A stretch of DNA of 64,000 nt from Enterobacter cloacae (GTDB lineage Bacteria > Pseudomonadota > Gammaproteobacteria > Enterobacterales > Enterobacteriaceae). The translations under genes and the position numbers were made by a program. This document shows, in pieces, positions 23,166 through 33,635 of this stretch. The notes beneath the pieces were generated by a model. It was not told where the DNA came from. It did no database searches and saw only the letters and a program-made list of their open reading frames with translations. The stretch covers positions 1,736,001 to 1,800,000 of the forward strand of contig AP022133.1 of assembly GCA_014169315.1 (NCBI GenBank), in the 5' to 3' direction. Position 1 is the first letter of the stretch. Each line of letters starts with the position of its first letter.

Positions 23166-23953
23166 TTTAAAGTCCCCAGAGATTTTGTTTTGTCACGCGC
23201 AATAACCTGGCTGGCAACCACCATAACCAGCGATAACACCAGCAGAATCGTCGCCAGCGCGTTCACCTCGGGCGAAACGCCAACTTTGACCATTGAATAG
23301 ATCTTCAGTGGCAGAATCTCATAGCCTGGCCCGGTCACGAAAGAGGAGACCACGACGTCATCCATCGACAGGGTAAAGCTGAGCAACCACCCGGCAGCCA
23401 CCGCAGGCATCGCCAGCGGCAGGATGATTTTACGCAGGATGGTCATCTCGCTGGCCCCCAGATCTTTCGCCGCCTCCAGCATTCGCACGTCGAACCCTTT
23501 CAGGCGTGCGAAAACGGTTACCACGACAAACGGCAGGCAGAACGTGATGTGGGAAAACAGCAGCGACCAGAATCCCAGCTGTACGCCCAGCAGCATAAAT
23601 AGCACCAGCAGGGAAATCGCCATCACAATATCGGGTGACATCATCACGACAAACAGCATGCCGCTGACGAACGGCTTGCCACGAAATTGATAGCGATACA
23701 ACGCCACGGCGGTGAGTGAGCCGATCAGCGTGGCAAAGGTGGCGGAGAAAATCGCCATCGTCAGCGAGTGTTGAGCGGCCTGCAGCAGGCTATCATTGTT
23801 CATCAGCAGGCTGTACCAGCTGGTGGTAAACCCTTGCCAGTTGATCCCAAAGCGTGAGCTGTTAAACGAGTTCACGATCAAAATGATAATCGGGATATAG
23901 AGATATGCATAAATGGCGGCCATAAAACCGCCGCGAAGCAGTCGGCCGATCAT
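23162..23953 (-). CDS. potC: Spermidine/putrescine ABC transporter permease PotC
   Basis: Inner-membrane permease of 263 residues with six predicted helices. The cytoplasmic EAA loop ([24 protein letters not shown], about 165-188) contacts PotA. Overlaps potB by 4 nt (ATGA) and potD by 4 nt, showing tight translational coupling. Confidence 0.97.
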   Translation of the reverse strand: MIGRLLRGGFMAAIYAYLYIPIIILIVNSFNSSRFGINWQGFTTSWYSLLMNNDSLLQAAQHSLTMAIFSATFATLIGSLTAVALYRYQFRGKPFVSGMLFVVMMSPDIVMAISLLVLFMLLGVQLGFWSLLFSHITFCLPFVVVTVFARLKGFDVRMLEAAKDLGASEMTILRKIILPLAMPAVAAGWLLSFTLSMDDVVVSSFVTGPGYEILPLKIYSMVKVGVSPEVNALATILLVLSLVMVVASQVIARDKTKSLGTLK

Positions 23954-24807
23954 TCGAGTTCCACCCTTTTGTTCAGCAAGCGCGAGGCTCGCCAGTACAC
24001 CAGCAGCATCAGACCCATCACCACCGTCAGCGTAATGCTGGTGGCGGAGCCAAATGGCCAGTCACGGATGTTCAGGAACTGGCTCTTAATCACGTTACCG
24101 ATGAGCAGGTTTTTTGCCCCGCCCATCAGGTCAGAAACGTAGAACAAACCCATTGCGGGCAGCATCACCAGCAGACAACCGGCGATAATGCCGGGCATGG
24201 TCAGCGGGATCACGATACGAATAAAGGTCTGCAATTTACTGGCACCCAGATCTTTCGCCGCTTCCAGCAGCGGCTTATCGAGTTTTTCGATGCTGGAGTA
24301 GAGCGGCATCACCATAAACGGCAGCAGAATATAGACCAGACCGATAATCACCGCTCCCGGGGTGAACATGATGCGGATTGGTGTATCAATCACCCCCAGC
24401 CACAGCAGGAACTCGTTCAGATATCCCTTCGTGCTGAGGAAGATTTTCAGGCCGTAGATGCGGATTAACGAGTTGGTCCAGAAAGGCACAATCAGTAAAA
24501 ATAACAGCAGTGGGCGTATCTTTTTCGGCAGACGCGCGAGGAACCACGCGAAAGGATAACCCAGCACCAGACAGGCAACGGTGGCTATCAGCGCCATACT
24601 GAGCGAGTGCAGGAGTACGTCAAAATAGAGCGGGTCGAGCAGGCGCGAGTAGTTCTCCAGCGTAAAGACCAACTGAACGAAACGGGTATCGTCGCGGGTC
24701 AGGAAGCTGGTCGCGATGATCATCAGGTTGGGTAAAAAGACAAACAACACAAGCCAACCGACGATAGTGGCAATCACCACATTCTGGAATTTACTTGTGT
24801 TCTTCAT
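23950..24807 (-). CDS. potB: Spermidine/putrescine ABC transporter permease PotB
   Basis: Partner permease of PotC, with 285 residues when started at ATG 24807 ([11 protein letters not shown]), the usual E. coli start; a second ATG four codons upstream is less likely. Six helices and an EAA loop ([22 protein letters not shown]) are visible. It overlaps the end of potA by 17 nt. Confidence 0.95.
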   Translation of the reverse strand: MKNTSKFQNVVIATIVGWLVLFVFLPNLMIIATSFLTRDDTRFVQLVFTLENYSRLLDPLYFDVLLHSLSMALIATVACLVLGYPFAWFLARLPKKIRPLLLFLLIVPFWTNSLIRIYGLKIFLSTKGYLNEFLLWLGVIDTPIRIMFTPGAVIIGLVYILLPFMVMPLYSSIEKLDKPLLEAAKDLGASKLQTFIRIVIPLTMPGIIAGCLLVMLPAMGLFYVSDLMGGAKNLLIGNVIKSQFLNIRDWPFGSATSITLTVVMGLMLLVYWRASRLLNKRVELE

Positions 24808-25909
24808 CAGCCAGTACAACCTCCCAGCTTTCTACCCAGTTGATGACCATTTTTTGATCAAGAGAGTGGTCAAAGTCCGGGTCATCTTCGTTAAAGAATT
24901 CGCTGACGAGAACCATCTTACCGTTTTCCAGTTCGACGACGGACTCCAGCGTCATCCCCTTATAGTTCCGCTCGCGGATATAGCCGATAAGACCGTCGGC
25001 ATCGTCACTGCCGTGAATTTCATCAACACGCAGGTCTTCCGGGCGCAGCAGAACGTTGAGTTTTTGCCCCTTTTCAACGGCAAAGTTAACGGTGATATTG
25101 CACTCGTGGCCTTCGACACGGGCTCGAACGCGCTCTTCATCCAGACGTTCAATGACTGTAGCGTTGAAGATATTGATTTCGCCAATGAAGCTCGCTACAA
25201 ACAGGTTTTTCGGCTCTTCATAGATTTCGCGCGGGGTACCGTCCTGCTCGATTTTGCCGTCACGCATCACGACGATGCGGTCTGACATGGTCAGCGCTTC
25301 TTCTTGATCGTGGGTGACAAAGACAAAGGTGATACCCAGTTTGCGCTGTAAGGCTTTCAGTTCGTTCTGCATCTGCTTGCGCAGTTTGTAATCCAGTGCG
25401 GAAAGCGATTCATCCAGCAGCAGCAAGCGCGGTTTATTGACCACTGCACGCGCGATGGCCACACGCTGTTGCTGGCCGCCGGAAAGCTGGTGGGGGTTAC
25501 GCTGAGCAAACTCCTCCAGCTGAACCATACGCAGTGCTTCGGTAACGCGCGCGGGAATGTCTTTTGCCGGTGTTTTTTGCATCCGCAGGCCAAACGCTAC
25601 GTTCTCAAACACGGTCATGTGCGGGAACAACGCATAACTTTGAAAGACGGTATTAACGTGGCGATTTTCGGCGGGAACCTGGGTAATGTCCTGGTTTTCA
25701 AGATGGATAAGGCCGTTATCAACGTTTTCCAGCCCGGCGATAAGGCGCAGTACAGTTGTCTTACCGCAGCCAGAAGGGCCAAGTAGCGTGAGAAACTCAC
25801 CATCATTGATGGTCAGGCTGAGATCGGAGATCACTGCTTTACCATCAAAACTTTTACAAATTCGTTCCAGTTGCACTAGCGGTGAACGTGAACGGCGTTG
25901 TGTATTCAA
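24791..25909 (-). CDS. potA: Spermidine/putrescine ABC transporter ATPase PotA (start region altered)
   Basis: ATPase of PotABCD. Walker [12 protein letters not shown]-loop [13 protein letters not shown], signature [14 protein letters not shown], Walker [12 protein letters not shown] (Ser where many relatives have Pro) and a C-terminal TOBE regulatory domain are intact. The frame opens only at TTG 25909, giving 372 residues. Fifteen bases upstream is an ATG (25924-25926) with a well-placed GAGG that reads M-G-Q-H-K-N-stop. Adding one A to the following five-A run would join it in frame as MGQHKKLNTQ, like E. coli MGQSKKLNKQ. So either one base was lost or the sequence has a homopolymer error. 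Confidence 0.92.
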   Translation of the reverse strand: MNTQRRSRSPLVQLERICKSFDGKAVISDLSLTINDGEFLTLLGPSGCGKTTVLRLIAGLENVDNGLIHLENQDITQVPAENRHVNTVFQSYALFPHMTVFENVAFGLRMQKTPAKDIPARVTEALRMVQLEEFAQRNPHQLSGGQQQRVAIARAVVNKPRLLLLDESLSALDYKLRKQMQNELKALQRKLGITFVFVTHDQEEALTMSDRIVVMRDGKIEQDGTPREIYEEPKNLFVASFIGEINIFNATVIERLDEERVRARVEGHECNITVNFAVEKGQKLNVLLRPEDLRVDEIHGSDDADGLIGYIRERNYKGMTLESVVELENGKMVLVSEFFNEDDPDFDHSLDQKMVINWVESWEVVLADEEHK

Positions 25910-26182
25910 TTTTTGTGCTGTCCCATATAAACGCCTCAGGCAGCAGACTGAAGCGGGGTTTGTGTGTAACCGTAACCACCCTGGTGACGCGTAATGAGGG
26001 CGGACATTCTACGGCAATCCCCTGCAATCGCCAATCCTTGTCACTGATCTATAAGCTACATTTATTAACGCATAAAGATATAAACGTAAAAAGTTCTCGT
26101 TTGCGGGATAAAAGTGACCTGACGCAATATTTGCGTTTTGATGGTTATTGATAATGTTGTCACGAATAGTGAGGGTGACTGC

Positions 26183-27406
26183 ATGGATAAATTACTTGAG
26201 CGTTTTTTACAGTACGTTTCGCTGGATACCCAATCTAAACCGGGTGTCCGACAGGTGCCGAGCACCGAAGGCCAGTGGAAGTTATTAAACCTGCTCAAAG
26301 AGCAGCTTGAAGCACAAGGGCTGGTCAACGTCACGCTAAGCGAGAAAGGCACTGTGATGGGAACGCTGCCGGCAAATGTCTCCGGGGATATCCCGGCGAT
26401 CGGCTTTATCTCTCATGTTGACACCTCACCGGATTTTAGCGGTAAGCATGTGAACCCACAGATTGTTGAAAATTATCGCGGTGGAGACATTGCCCTGGGG
26501 ATTGGTGATGAAGTGCTGTCACCGGTGATGTTCCCGGTTCTGCACCAGCTGCTTGGCCAGACGCTGATCACCACCGATGGTAAAACGTTGCTGGGGGCTG
26601 ATGATAAAGCGGGTATTGCCGAGATCATGACCGCACTGGCGGTGCTAAAAGGCAAAAATATTCCGCATGGTGATATTCGTGTGGCGTTTACGCCGGATGA
26701 AGAGGTAGGCAAGGGCGCGAAGCACTTCGACGTTGACGCCTTTGATGCGAAGTGGGCCTATACCGTTGACGGTGGTGGTGTGGGGGAGCTGGAGTATGAA
26801 AACTTCAACGCGGCGTCGGTCACCATCAAAATTGTGGGAAACAATGTCCATCCTGGCTCTGCAAAAGGGGTGATGGTGAACGCGCTGTCGCTGGCTTCCC
26901 GCATTCATGCGGAAGTGCCAGCAGAAGAGAGCCCGGAGCTGACTGAAGGGTACGAAGGTTTCTATCATCTGACCAGCATCAAGGGCTCGGTGGACAGTGC
27001 GCAGATGCACTACATCGTGCGCGATTTTGATCGCAAAGCCTTTGAGGCGCGCAAGCGCAAGATGATGGAAATTGCGAAGAAGGTCGGCAAGGGGCTGCAC
27101 CCGGATTGCTACATTGAGCTGATTATCGAAGACAGCTATTACAATATGCGCGATAAAGTGATGGAGCACCCGCATATCCTCGATATCGCACAGCAGGCGA
27201 TGCGGGATTGCGACATCGAACCGTTACTGAAACCTATTCGCGGTGGCACCGATGGTTCGCAGCTGTCGTTTATGGGGCTGCCATGCCCGAACCTGTTTAC
27301 CGGCGGTTATAACTACCACGGCAAGCATGAGTTCGTGACGCTGGAGGGGATGGAAAAAGCGGTGAAGGTGATCGTGCGGATCGCAGAGTTGACGGCGAAT
27401 CGATGA
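26183..27406 (+). CDS. pepT: Peptidase T (tripeptide aminopeptidase)
   Basis: Cytosolic M20-family zinc aminopeptidase that removes the N-terminal residue from tripeptides. Its 407 residues contain the metal/catalytic motifs SHVDTSPD (about 77-84), [11 protein letters not shown] (about 139) and [14 protein letters not shown] (about 172-185). ATG at 26183 (MDKLLERF) has GTGAGGGTGACTGC upstream; the earlier in-frame ATG adds residues outside the family. It is transcribed divergently from potA. Confidence 0.96.
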   Translation: MDKLLERFLQYVSLDTQSKPGVRQVPSTEGQWKLLNLLKEQLEAQGLVNVTLSEKGTVMGTLPANVSGDIPAIGFISHVDTSPDFSGKHVNPQIVENYRGGDIALGIGDEVLSPVMFPVLHQLLGQTLITTDGKTLLGADDKAGIAEIMTALAVLKGKNIPHGDIRVAFTPDEEVGKGAKHFDVDAFDAKWAYTVDGGGVGELEYENFNAASVTIKIVGNNVHPGSAKGVMVNALSLASRIHAEVPAEESPELTEGYEGFYHLTSIKGSVDSAQMHYIVRDFDRKAFEARKRKMMEIAKKVGKGLHPDCYIELIIEDSYYNMRDKVMEHPHILDIAQQAMRDCDIEPLLKPIRGGTDGSQLSFMGLPCPNLFTGGYNYHGKHEFVTLEGMEKAVKVIVRIAELTANR

Positions 27407-27412
27407 TAAAAC

Positions 27413-27437
27413 GCCCGGTGGCGTAGCGCCACCGGGC
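27413..27437. repeat. REP-like palindrome between pepT and roxA
   Basis: Perfect 11-bp stem GCCCGGTGGCG/CGCCACCGGGC with a 3-nt loop lies between convergent genes. This GCCCGGTGGCG...CGCCACCGGGC form is typical of Enterobacter/Klebsiella REP elements and probably also acts as a transcription barrier. Confidence 0.75.
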
Positions 27438-27450
27438 AAGATCAGGTGAT

Positions 27451-28572
27451 TTAGTCCTCGAAGAACCAGTACCCGCTGTTCACCAGTGCGGCTAACATGG
27501 CGAGGAATGACGGATCTTCCAGCGCATCACCAAAGATATCGGCAGTCAACGTCAGATGGCTGGCGATGGCATCCAGCGCCGGACGGTGCGGAGAATCAAG
27601 CTTCTCGCCGTTGACGAAGACGTCCTCACCAATACGCAGTACGCGTAACCCGCCCAGACGAATCAGTTTATCGCCCTGCTGCAGTGCATCATAAATCTCA
27701 TCGGCCTGATACGGTGGCTCTGGTGGCGCGACGTCCAGCTCGTGGCGCGACTGGCTGACAAATTCACCAAACCACTGTCTGAAATGCTCAGGTTCGTTGA
27801 TCAGATCCAGCATCATGCCGCGCAGCTTATCCAGCTCCTCTGGCAGAATGTCTGCCGGGTGCTCGCGGGCAGGCACATCCGGATCGCTGTAACGATGGCT
27901 GCCCAGCTCGCGTTGCAGAACGTAGTCGGCAAAGCCACTGATCATCTCTCGCCCGCTTGGTGCGCGGAACCCGACAGAATAGTTCAGGGAATTTTCCAGC
28001 GAATAGCCTTCATGCGGGAAGCCTGGTGGAATATAGAGAATATCACCCGGCTCCAGCTCTTCGTCGATAATGCCTTCAAACGGATCAACCTGAAGCAGGT
28101 CAGGATGCGGGCAGTGCTGTTTCATCGGCACTTTTTCACCCACGCGCCAGCGGCGGCGTCCGGTACCCTGAATGATAAACACGTCATACTGATCCAGATG
28201 CGGGCCAACGCCACCGCCAGGCACGGAGAAGGAGATCATCAGATCGTCCATTCGCCAGTCAGGCAGGGCGCGGAATGGGCGCATCAAGGCAGCGGTTGGT
28301 TCGTGCCAGTGGTTGACCGCCTGAACCAGTAAAGACCAGTTGTTTTCACCCAGGTGATCGTAGCTTTCGAAAGGACCGTGGCTGACCTGCCACTTCCCGT
28401 CCTGGTGGCTGACCAGGCGGCTGTCCACTTCATTTTCCATTGCCAGACCCGCCAGCTCATCAGGGGAGATAGGGTCGACAAAATTGCTGAATCCGCGTTT
28501 CAGAACGACCGGGCGTTTCTGCCAGTAACGTTCAATAAAGTCGGGCCAGTTAAGTGTTAAGTGATAATCCAT
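27451..28572 (-). CDS. roxA: Ribosomal protein uL16 3-hydroxylase RoxA
   Basis: Fe(II)/2-oxoglutarate oxygenase (YcfD) that hydroxylates an arginine of ribosomal protein L16. Of 373 residues, the JmjC iron ligands are seen in GPHLDQYDVF (HxD, about residues 125-127) and the distal His in PPGFPHEGYS (about 187). The C-terminal winged-helix and dimerisation region ends NSGYWFFED. It lies between pepT and phoQ as in E. coli. Confidence 0.95.
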   Translation of the reverse strand: MDYHLTLNWPDFIERYWQKRPVVLKRGFSNFVDPISPDELAGLAMENEVDSRLVSHQDGKWQVSHGPFESYDHLGENNWSLLVQAVNHWHEPTAALMRPFRALPDWRMDDLMISFSVPGGGVGPHLDQYDVFIIQGTGRRRWRVGEKVPMKQHCPHPDLLQVDPFEGIIDEELEPGDILYIPPGFPHEGYSLENSLNYSVGFRAPSGREMISGFADYVLQRELGSHRYSDPDVPAREHPADILPEELDKLRGMMLDLINEPEHFRQWFGEFVSQSRHELDVAPPEPPYQADEIYDALQQGDKLIRLGGLRVLRIGEDVFVNGEKLDSPHRPALDAIASHLTLTADIFGDALEDPSFLAMLAALVNSGYWFFED

Positions 28573-28662
28573 CTTTTTTATTCCGCAGGCTCTTACTGAG
28601 TCGGATTATAACGGAAGCTCAGGAGCCTGGGTGCGAGATCCTCGCATTTTTCACATAATGGG

Positions 28663-30126
28663 TTAACTATCGTTCGATGTGGGCTGCTGACGACCAAAAA
28701 TGACCTCCATTCTGGCTCCGCCCAGCAAGCTTTCACCGGCGTCTATGTTACCGTCGTATTGATCGACAATCTCACGGGCGACGGATAACCCAACGCCCTG
28801 GCCGGGGCGCAACGTATCCGCGCGCTGACCGCGATCGAACACGACATCACGTTTGTTGTGCGGAATACCGGGGCCATCATCCTCAACGATAATATGTAAC
28901 TCGTTATCCGTCTGACGCGCGGTGACTTCCACAAACTCCAGACAGTATTTACAGGCGTTGTCGAGCAGATTACCCATCACTTCCATGAAATCATTTTTTT
29001 CACCGACAAAGCTGATTTCCGGCGAGATATCGAGACTGATATTCACCCCTTTACGCTGGTAAACCTTATTGAGTGCAGAGGTGAGGCTATCCAGTAAAGG
29101 TGCCACCGGATGTAGTTCACGGCTTAACAGGGCACTACCGGAACGCATACTGGCACGGTGCAGATAATAGCCAATTTGCTGTGAGATACGGCTGATTTGC
29201 TCCAGCATCACCGGCTCTGCATCGTCGACGCTAAGCTTTGAACTGCGCATTGAACGCAGGGTGCTTTGCATCACTGCAAGGGGCGTTTTCAGGCTGTGAG
29301 TAAGGTCGGTAAGGGTAGTGCGGTACTTATCATAGCGCTCGCGCTCGCTTTTCAGCAGACGGTTAAGGTTACGTACCAGACTGGTCAGTTCGCGCGTTGT
29401 TTCCGGATTGAGCTTCTCGCGGTGATGTTCCTCCAGCTCGCGAACCTCTTTCGCCAGCGATTCAATCGGACGCAAACTCCACCACGCTGCGACCCACAAT
29501 AGCGGGATCACCAGCAGCAGGTTAGCGGCCAGAACGTACACGAACCAGTTCCAGACCATGTAAGAACGTTTAAGCTCGACCGGTATGGTATCGACCACCA
29601 CGATAGTCAACTGTGGCATGCCCATCGTCGCCGGGTAGATGTTGATCGCGACGGAGTGCGTCATCTCCATGTCGGCGTTATCAGCGCGGATCTCATTCAG
29701 TTTTTGCTGGAGAGAGCGATCCTCACGTATCAGCGTGCTGGTGGTGTTGAGATCGGCTTCAATTTCATGGAATCCGTTGGTTTTGAGCCATTCCGGTTGG
29801 ATGCTTTTTACCAGCCACGGAACGTTACGCTGTGTCCAGAGTAGCGTTCCCTTTTCATCGTAGATAAGCGCCAGCGTCGGACTTTGCTGGTTCAGGTTTT
29901 CCGGCATATCGACGGTGATGTGGTTATTTTCCCACTTCGCCAGGGTATAAAACAGGTTGCTTTCACCACGCAGCAGGCGAAAGGTCGTTTTATCAAAACT
30001 GACGCTGTAGCCAACCAGTGCCACCATGCCATAAGAGAGAGACAGCACCAGCACAACGGCGGCCGTCGCCAGTAAAAAGCGAACCCGCAGCGAAAGGGGC
30101 AGAATGTGGCGAAAAATCCGTTTCAT
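28663..30126 (-). CDS. phoQ: Sensor histidine kinase PhoQ
   Basis: Inner-membrane sensor of low Mg2+, acid and cationic peptides. Its 487 residues comprise TM1 (about 17-38), periplasmic PDC sensor (44-190), TM2 (about 195-215), HAMP, the dimerisation helix with the phospho-accepting His in [10 protein letters not shown], and an ATPase domain with N, G1 (EDDGPGIP) and G2 (GQGVGLSVA) boxes. At residues 148-154 the membrane-facing acidic patch of E. coli, EDDDDAE, reads ADNADME here, with half the acidic side chains. It abuts phoP directly. Confidence 0.97.
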   Translation of the reverse strand: MKRIFRHILPLSLRVRFLLATAAVVLVLSLSYGMVALVGYSVSFDKTTFRLLRGESNLFYTLAKWENNHITVDMPENLNQQSPTLALIYDEKGTLLWTQRNVPWLVKSIQPEWLKTNGFHEIEADLNTTSTLIREDRSLQQKLNEIRADNADMEMTHSVAINIYPATMGMPQLTIVVVDTIPVELKRSYMVWNWFVYVLAANLLLVIPLLWVAAWWSLRPIESLAKEVRELEEHHREKLNPETTRELTSLVRNLNRLLKSERERYDKYRTTLTDLTHSLKTPLAVMQSTLRSMRSSKLSVDDAEPVMLEQISRISQQIGYYLHRASMRSGSALLSRELHPVAPLLDSLTSALNKVYQRKGVNISLDISPEISFVGEKNDFMEVMGNLLDNACKYCLEFVEVTARQTDNELHIIVEDDGPGIPHNKRDVVFDRGQRADTLRPGQGVGLSVAREIVDQYDGNIDAGESLLGGARMEVIFGRQQPTSNDS

Positions 30127-30798
30127 TTAGCGTAATTCAAACAGGTAACCCTGACCACGCACGGTCGTGATCACATCCTGTGGATACTGCGCCTGGATTT
30201 TCTTACGCAGGCGACCCATCAGCACATCAATAGTGTGACTTTCACGCAGCTCGGCATCCGGGTAAAGCTGGAGCATCAGGGAGTCTTTGCTCACCACTTT
30301 ACCGCTGTTGCGGATCAGCGTTTCCATGATGGTGTATTCGAACGCCGTCAGTTTGATCGCTTCATCGTTAATCGAGAACTCTCGACGGGAGAGGTCAACC
30401 TGGAAAGGTGGGATGGAGATAACCTGTGAAGCCAGCCCGCTGTTGCGGCGCAATAGTGCCTGCATGCGTGCGGCCACCTCTTCAATGTGGAATGGTTTGG
30501 TGACGTAATCATCCGCACCCGCGCTCAGCACTTCAACTTTGTCCTGCCAGCCTTCACGGGCGGTCAACACCAGCACCGGCAGAGAGACGTCATGGTTGCG
30601 CCAGCGACGAATCAACGACAGGCCATCTTCATCAGGTAACCCTAAGTCGACGATGGCGATATCCGGTATGTGTTCATTGAGATAATAGTCGGCTTCTTTT
30701 GCATCTTCGGCATCGTCTACCTGATGTCCCATCTCCTGAAGCTGAACCTTCAGGTGATGGCGTAGCAATGCGTTATCCTCAACAACCAGTACGCGCAT
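30127..30798 (-). CDS. phoP: Response regulator PhoP
   Basis: OmpR-family regulator of the Mg2+/virulence regulon with 223 residues. The receiver domain contains the phosphorylated Asp in [11 protein letters not shown] (about residue 51) and Lys in TKPFH. The C-terminal winged helix ends with [11 protein letters not shown]...GYLFELR. Two ATGs stand in tandem; I choose the second (30798) because GGAG is then 8 nt away and the protein matches E. coli. The usual PhoP-box direct repeat is not visible upstream (see findings). Confidence 0.97.
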   Translation of the reverse strand: MRVLVVEDNALLRHHLKVQLQEMGHQVDDAEDAKEADYYLNEHIPDIAIVDLGLPDEDGLSLIRRWRNHDVSLPVLVLTAREGWQDKVEVLSAGADDYVTKPFHIEEVAARMQALLRRNSGLASQVISIPPFQVDLSRREFSINDEAIKLTAFEYTIMETLIRNSGKVVSKDSLMLQLYPDAELRESHTIDVLMGRLRKKIQAQYPQDVITTVRGQGYLFELR

Positions 30799-30871
30799 CA
30801 TCTTTTCTCCCTATATGAATGGTATGAATAGTTTAACGCTGATTATGTGGTTTGAAACCAGCGCTATGAAA
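30799..30871 (-). promoter_or_regulatory. phoP leader and prophage junction
   Basis: On the minus strand the leader CCACATAATCAGCGTTAAAC, ending in GGGAGAAAAG before phoP, resembles the E. coli and Salmonella phoP leader from its -10 (CATAAT) onward. Upstream of the -10 the sequence runs into the integrase 3' end. The PhoP box (GTTTA-N5-GTTTA) expected 12 bp before the -10 is missing; only one TGGTTT is left. The left prophage end should lie within this stretch. Confidence 0.6.
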
Positions 30872-31829
30872 TTAAATGATTTTTTTAATGCTTCCGAACC
30901 CGTGGGGGCGTCCTGGGGGCATTGCCGTCGGCATCTGATTGTTCAGCATGTTGACCTGATCCTGGTTCATATCACCAATCCATTTTGAGTAAACCTCATA
31001 AACCATTCGCGCGTCCTCATGCCCCATCTGACTTGCAATGAACGATGGGTTAGCGCCAGCAATGAGTGTCCAGCATGCGTATGTATGACGCGACTGATAA
31101 GGATTTCTCTCACGTATATCTGAAAGTTTAGTTCCCTGTTTCCATCCATACGAAATCGAGTTTTTGGAAAAGTAACCGTCTTTTGTTGACGTCCTTTCTT
31201 CCGGCACAAAAACAAAACGTAGCTTTTGCTGCTCAGTTTTTCCGATCTCGCGGTGATGAAACTGAATTTCCCGCTTTTGGCCGTGGCCGGTGATTTTGTA
31301 TTGCTCCAGCAGCGCATCAAGAGCAGGCTTCAGCAATGTGATTGTTCTTATCCCGGCATCCGTTTTTGGTGGAACAAATACCCGCTTATTAGTCAGGTTC
31401 CTGGAGACGTGGATTTCGCCTTTTTTCAGATCGATATCCTCCCACGCCAGCGCACAAATTTCGCCCGGCCTCATTCCCGTATGTACGGCAACAATGATGA
31501 TTAAAGCCAGTTTGCGGGGCAGGGCAGCAATCAGCGCCTGATACTCATGAAGTAAAAGCGGATCCGGATCTGATTTAGATAGCTTCAGCCTCGAAACGCC
31601 CTCATAAGGAGCGTGTAATATAAACTGACTCCGCTGCGCAAGCTTCAGCATTTCTGATAAAACGGCCATCTGTTTATTGACTGTTGAGGGCGCGCGCCCT
31701 TGCTTCGCGGTGTTCGGCATGGCCGGATTAAAAATTGTCCCTGTCAGTAGTTCTTTGCGGTAATTCAGAATATCAGAGTGCTGAATATCAGCCAGGGGAG
31801 TGTTTTCTCCCACTACACGCTTCAGGGTA

Positions 31830-31833
31830 TTAA
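31830..31833 (+). repeat. Target-site duplication TTAA (left) of IS5-group element
   Basis: TTAA directly abuts the left IS end and is repeated at 33031-33034; 4-bp YTAR duplications are typical of the IS5 group. Confidence 0.9.
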
Positions 31834-33030
31834 GGAAGCTGCGATTAAGTGGTCCGCAGCTCCCGATATGACGCCCCAAACCGTCCTTTATCGACGTCCT
31901 GTGGCTCAATTTTCCAATTTTCAGCCCAAAATCGTCTCTTCGTGGCTGATTTTGGCCCTGTTTCAGGCCAATTTCCTCATTTCAGGTAGATCTCGCCTGT
32001 GCCCGTATCAATTGGTCAACTCGAACCAGGTTCGCCAGGGTGAATAACATCGCCAGTTGACTGTCATTTTTAGCCAGCCCCTTGTACCTGGCTTTGACGA
32101 AACCAAACTGACATTTTACTATCCGAAATGGATGCTCAACCTTCGCTCGGATACTCGCTTTCAGGTATTCGTAACGGATGGCCAGCTTGTTCTTGCGCGG
32201 GTGTTGCTTCAATGCATTCACTTTGCCGGGACGCTTGGCGATAAGCCAGTCTGCGCTGACATCGCTGAGCTCATCGCGCTTTTCGGCCCCCTGATAACCA
32301 GCATCGGCTGAGATAAATTCTTCATCGCCATGCAGTAACTTGCCAACCTGATTGAGGTCGTGCTCGTTAGCCGCCGTGGTCACCAGACTGTGGGTCAGGC
32401 CACTTTTGGCGTCCACGCCAATGTGCGCTTTCATGCCGAAGTACCACTGGTTACCTTTCTTGGTCTGGTGCATGTCTTCATCACGGCTGTTGTGTTTGTT
32501 TTTGGTAGAGCTGGGGGCTTGAATGATGGTGGCATCCACCAAGGTGCCCTGGGTCATTAGAACGCCACACTCTGCTAGCCAGTGATTAACGGTACTGAAG
32601 ATTTTGCGGGCCAGTTCATGCTGCTCCAGCAAATGCCGGAAATTCATGATGGTAGTGCGGTCTGGAATGGCTTTATCCAGTGACAGGCGAGCAAATTGGC
32701 GCATGGAGGCGATTTCATAGAGGGCATCTTCCATGGCCTCATCGCTCAGGTTGTACCATTGCTGCATGCAGTGAATACGCAGCATGGTTTCCAGCGGATA
32801 GGGCCTGCGACCATTACCGGCCTTGGGATACACAGGCTCGATAACGCCAAGTAATTTGTCCCAGGGAAGCAAGTCATCCATTCTGCCAAGGAAAACTTCT
32901 TTGCGGGTCTGGCGGCGTTTACTGGAAAACTCACTGTCGGCAAAAGTCAGTTGCTGGCTCATCCGGTTACTCATTCTGGGTTCAGGTTACAACACGATGA
33001 TCTCACATCTCGGACTTATTCGCACCTTCC
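31834..33030 (-). mobile_element. IS5-group insertion sequence (ISKpn26-like)
   Basis: A 1197-bp element bounded by inverted repeats GGAAGCTGCGATTAAG (31834-31849) and CTTATTCGCACCTTCC (33015-33030), which pair at 14 of 16 positions and match IS5 ends. It is flanked by TTAA on both sides and encodes a single intact transposase. It interrupts the prophage integrase. The protein resembles ISKpn26/IS5-group transposases. Confidence 0.95.
31982..32962 (-). CDS. IS5-group transposase
   Basis: DDE transposase of 326 residues (330 if the ATG at 32974 is used). The start [24 protein letters not shown], the DDE-domain pieces [29 protein letters not shown] and [15 protein letters not shown], and the ending [21 protein letters not shown] with [13 protein letters not shown] are standard for the IS5 group. 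No frameshift is seen, so it is probably active. Confidence 0.93.
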   Translation of the reverse strand: MSQQLTFADSEFSSKRRQTRKEVFLGRMDDLLPWDKLLGVIEPVYPKAGNGRRPYPLETMLRIHCMQQWYNLSDEAMEDALYEIASMRQFARLSLDKAIPDRTTIMNFRHLLEQHELARKIFSTVNHWLAECGVLMTQGTLVDATIIQAPSSTKNKHNSRDEDMHQTKKGNQWYFGMKAHIGVDAKSGLTHSLVTTAANEHDLNQVGKLLHGDEEFISADAGYQGAEKRDELSDVSADWLIAKRPGKVNALKQHPRKNKLAIRYEYLKASIRAKVEHPFRIVKCQFGFVKARYKGLAKNDSQLAMLFTLANLVRVDQLIRAQARST

Positions 33031-33358
33031 TTAACTGCAGACGTGAGGGAGAGCAACGTAGCCTCTGACACTTCCAGCGCCTTTGTATCAATGAAAAAAT
33101 CGCTCAGCTCTTTAAATGTCGTTATCCGCTTTGTTGATGAAAATTTTTTAAGTGCTTTTGATTCGGGAAAACGCGTTGCGTAGTCGAACTGGCCGAGCTG
33201 GATCTCGCTTGTGATAACCGCGCGAAGATTCCCTGCTTTCTTGATGTTCCCGCTCGTTACTGTCCAACCCTGGAGAACTTCACGACAGCGAATACCGCGA
33301 TAGATAAACGTAATCCTTATTTTTCCGTTATGGAGTTCTACGCCAGTTGGAAAGTCCA

Positions 33359-33574
33359 TCATGCATCCTGAATAAATTTATTAATCCGCGGGAAGTTGTA
33401 CCAGACCAAAGCACGTTTGCTTTCTCCGCCCGGTGCTGCAGGAACTCGCTTAAAATGAATCCCTTCAATCCAGCTTCCCAGTCGGTAGGCTTTTATTTGC
33501 CTATCGTCCAGGCCTGTCTTTTCAGTAAGCCTTCCCGCCACGATCCACTCTTCATCAAAAATGATTTGCGCCAT
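33359..33574 (-). CDS. xis: Prophage excisionase (DUF1233 family)
   Basis: A 71-residue protein [20 protein letters not shown] followed by [24 protein letters not shown] and [18 protein letters not shown] recognise this as the excisionase family that accompanies integrases of this type. ATG at 33574 is chosen because GGAG lies 9 nt upstream. Its stop overlaps the integrase start (ATGA), the usual xis-int coupling. Confidence 0.85.
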   Translation of the reverse strand: MAQIIFDEEWIVAGRLTEKTGLDDRQIKAYRLGSWIEGIHFKRVPAAPGGESKRALVWYNFPRINKFIQDA

Positions 33575-33635
33575 GCTTAACTCCATGACGCCGCCACGAT
33601 ACCGCAGCGGCAGATAGTATTTTGATTGTCAAAAA

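Larger units (their letters stand above)
30872..33362 (-). pseudogene. int: Prophage tyrosine integrase, disrupted by IS5-group element
   Basis: Site-specific recombinase of the prophage in two pieces. The N-terminal arm-binding part ([19 protein letters not shown]..., 33031-33362) and the C-terminal catalytic part (30872-31833) are separated by the IS at 31834-33030. Removing the IS and one TTAA joins ...LLSLTSAV to NTLKRVVGENTP in frame, giving one uninterrupted protein of about 430 residues. The catalytic part keeps HTGMRPGEICAL (first Arg), SRHTYACW, GH and the Tyr region MVYEVYSKW. Its start overlaps the excisionase stop (ATGA). It cannot make a full-length protein now. Confidence 0.92.

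Noticed and set aside
26138..26151. FNR-like sequence TTGATGGTTATTGA upstream of pepT
   Set aside because: The second half-site matches poorly, and it sits only about 38 bp before the start codon, too close for activation. Salmonella pepT is FNR-dependent, but the real site could not be placed.
30851..30866. Possible attachment-site core shared with 44325-44340 (AACCAG followed by similar bases)
   Set aside because: Only about 6-7 bases agree, which is expected by chance; no convincing attL/attR pair was found, consistent with the right prophage end being lost.
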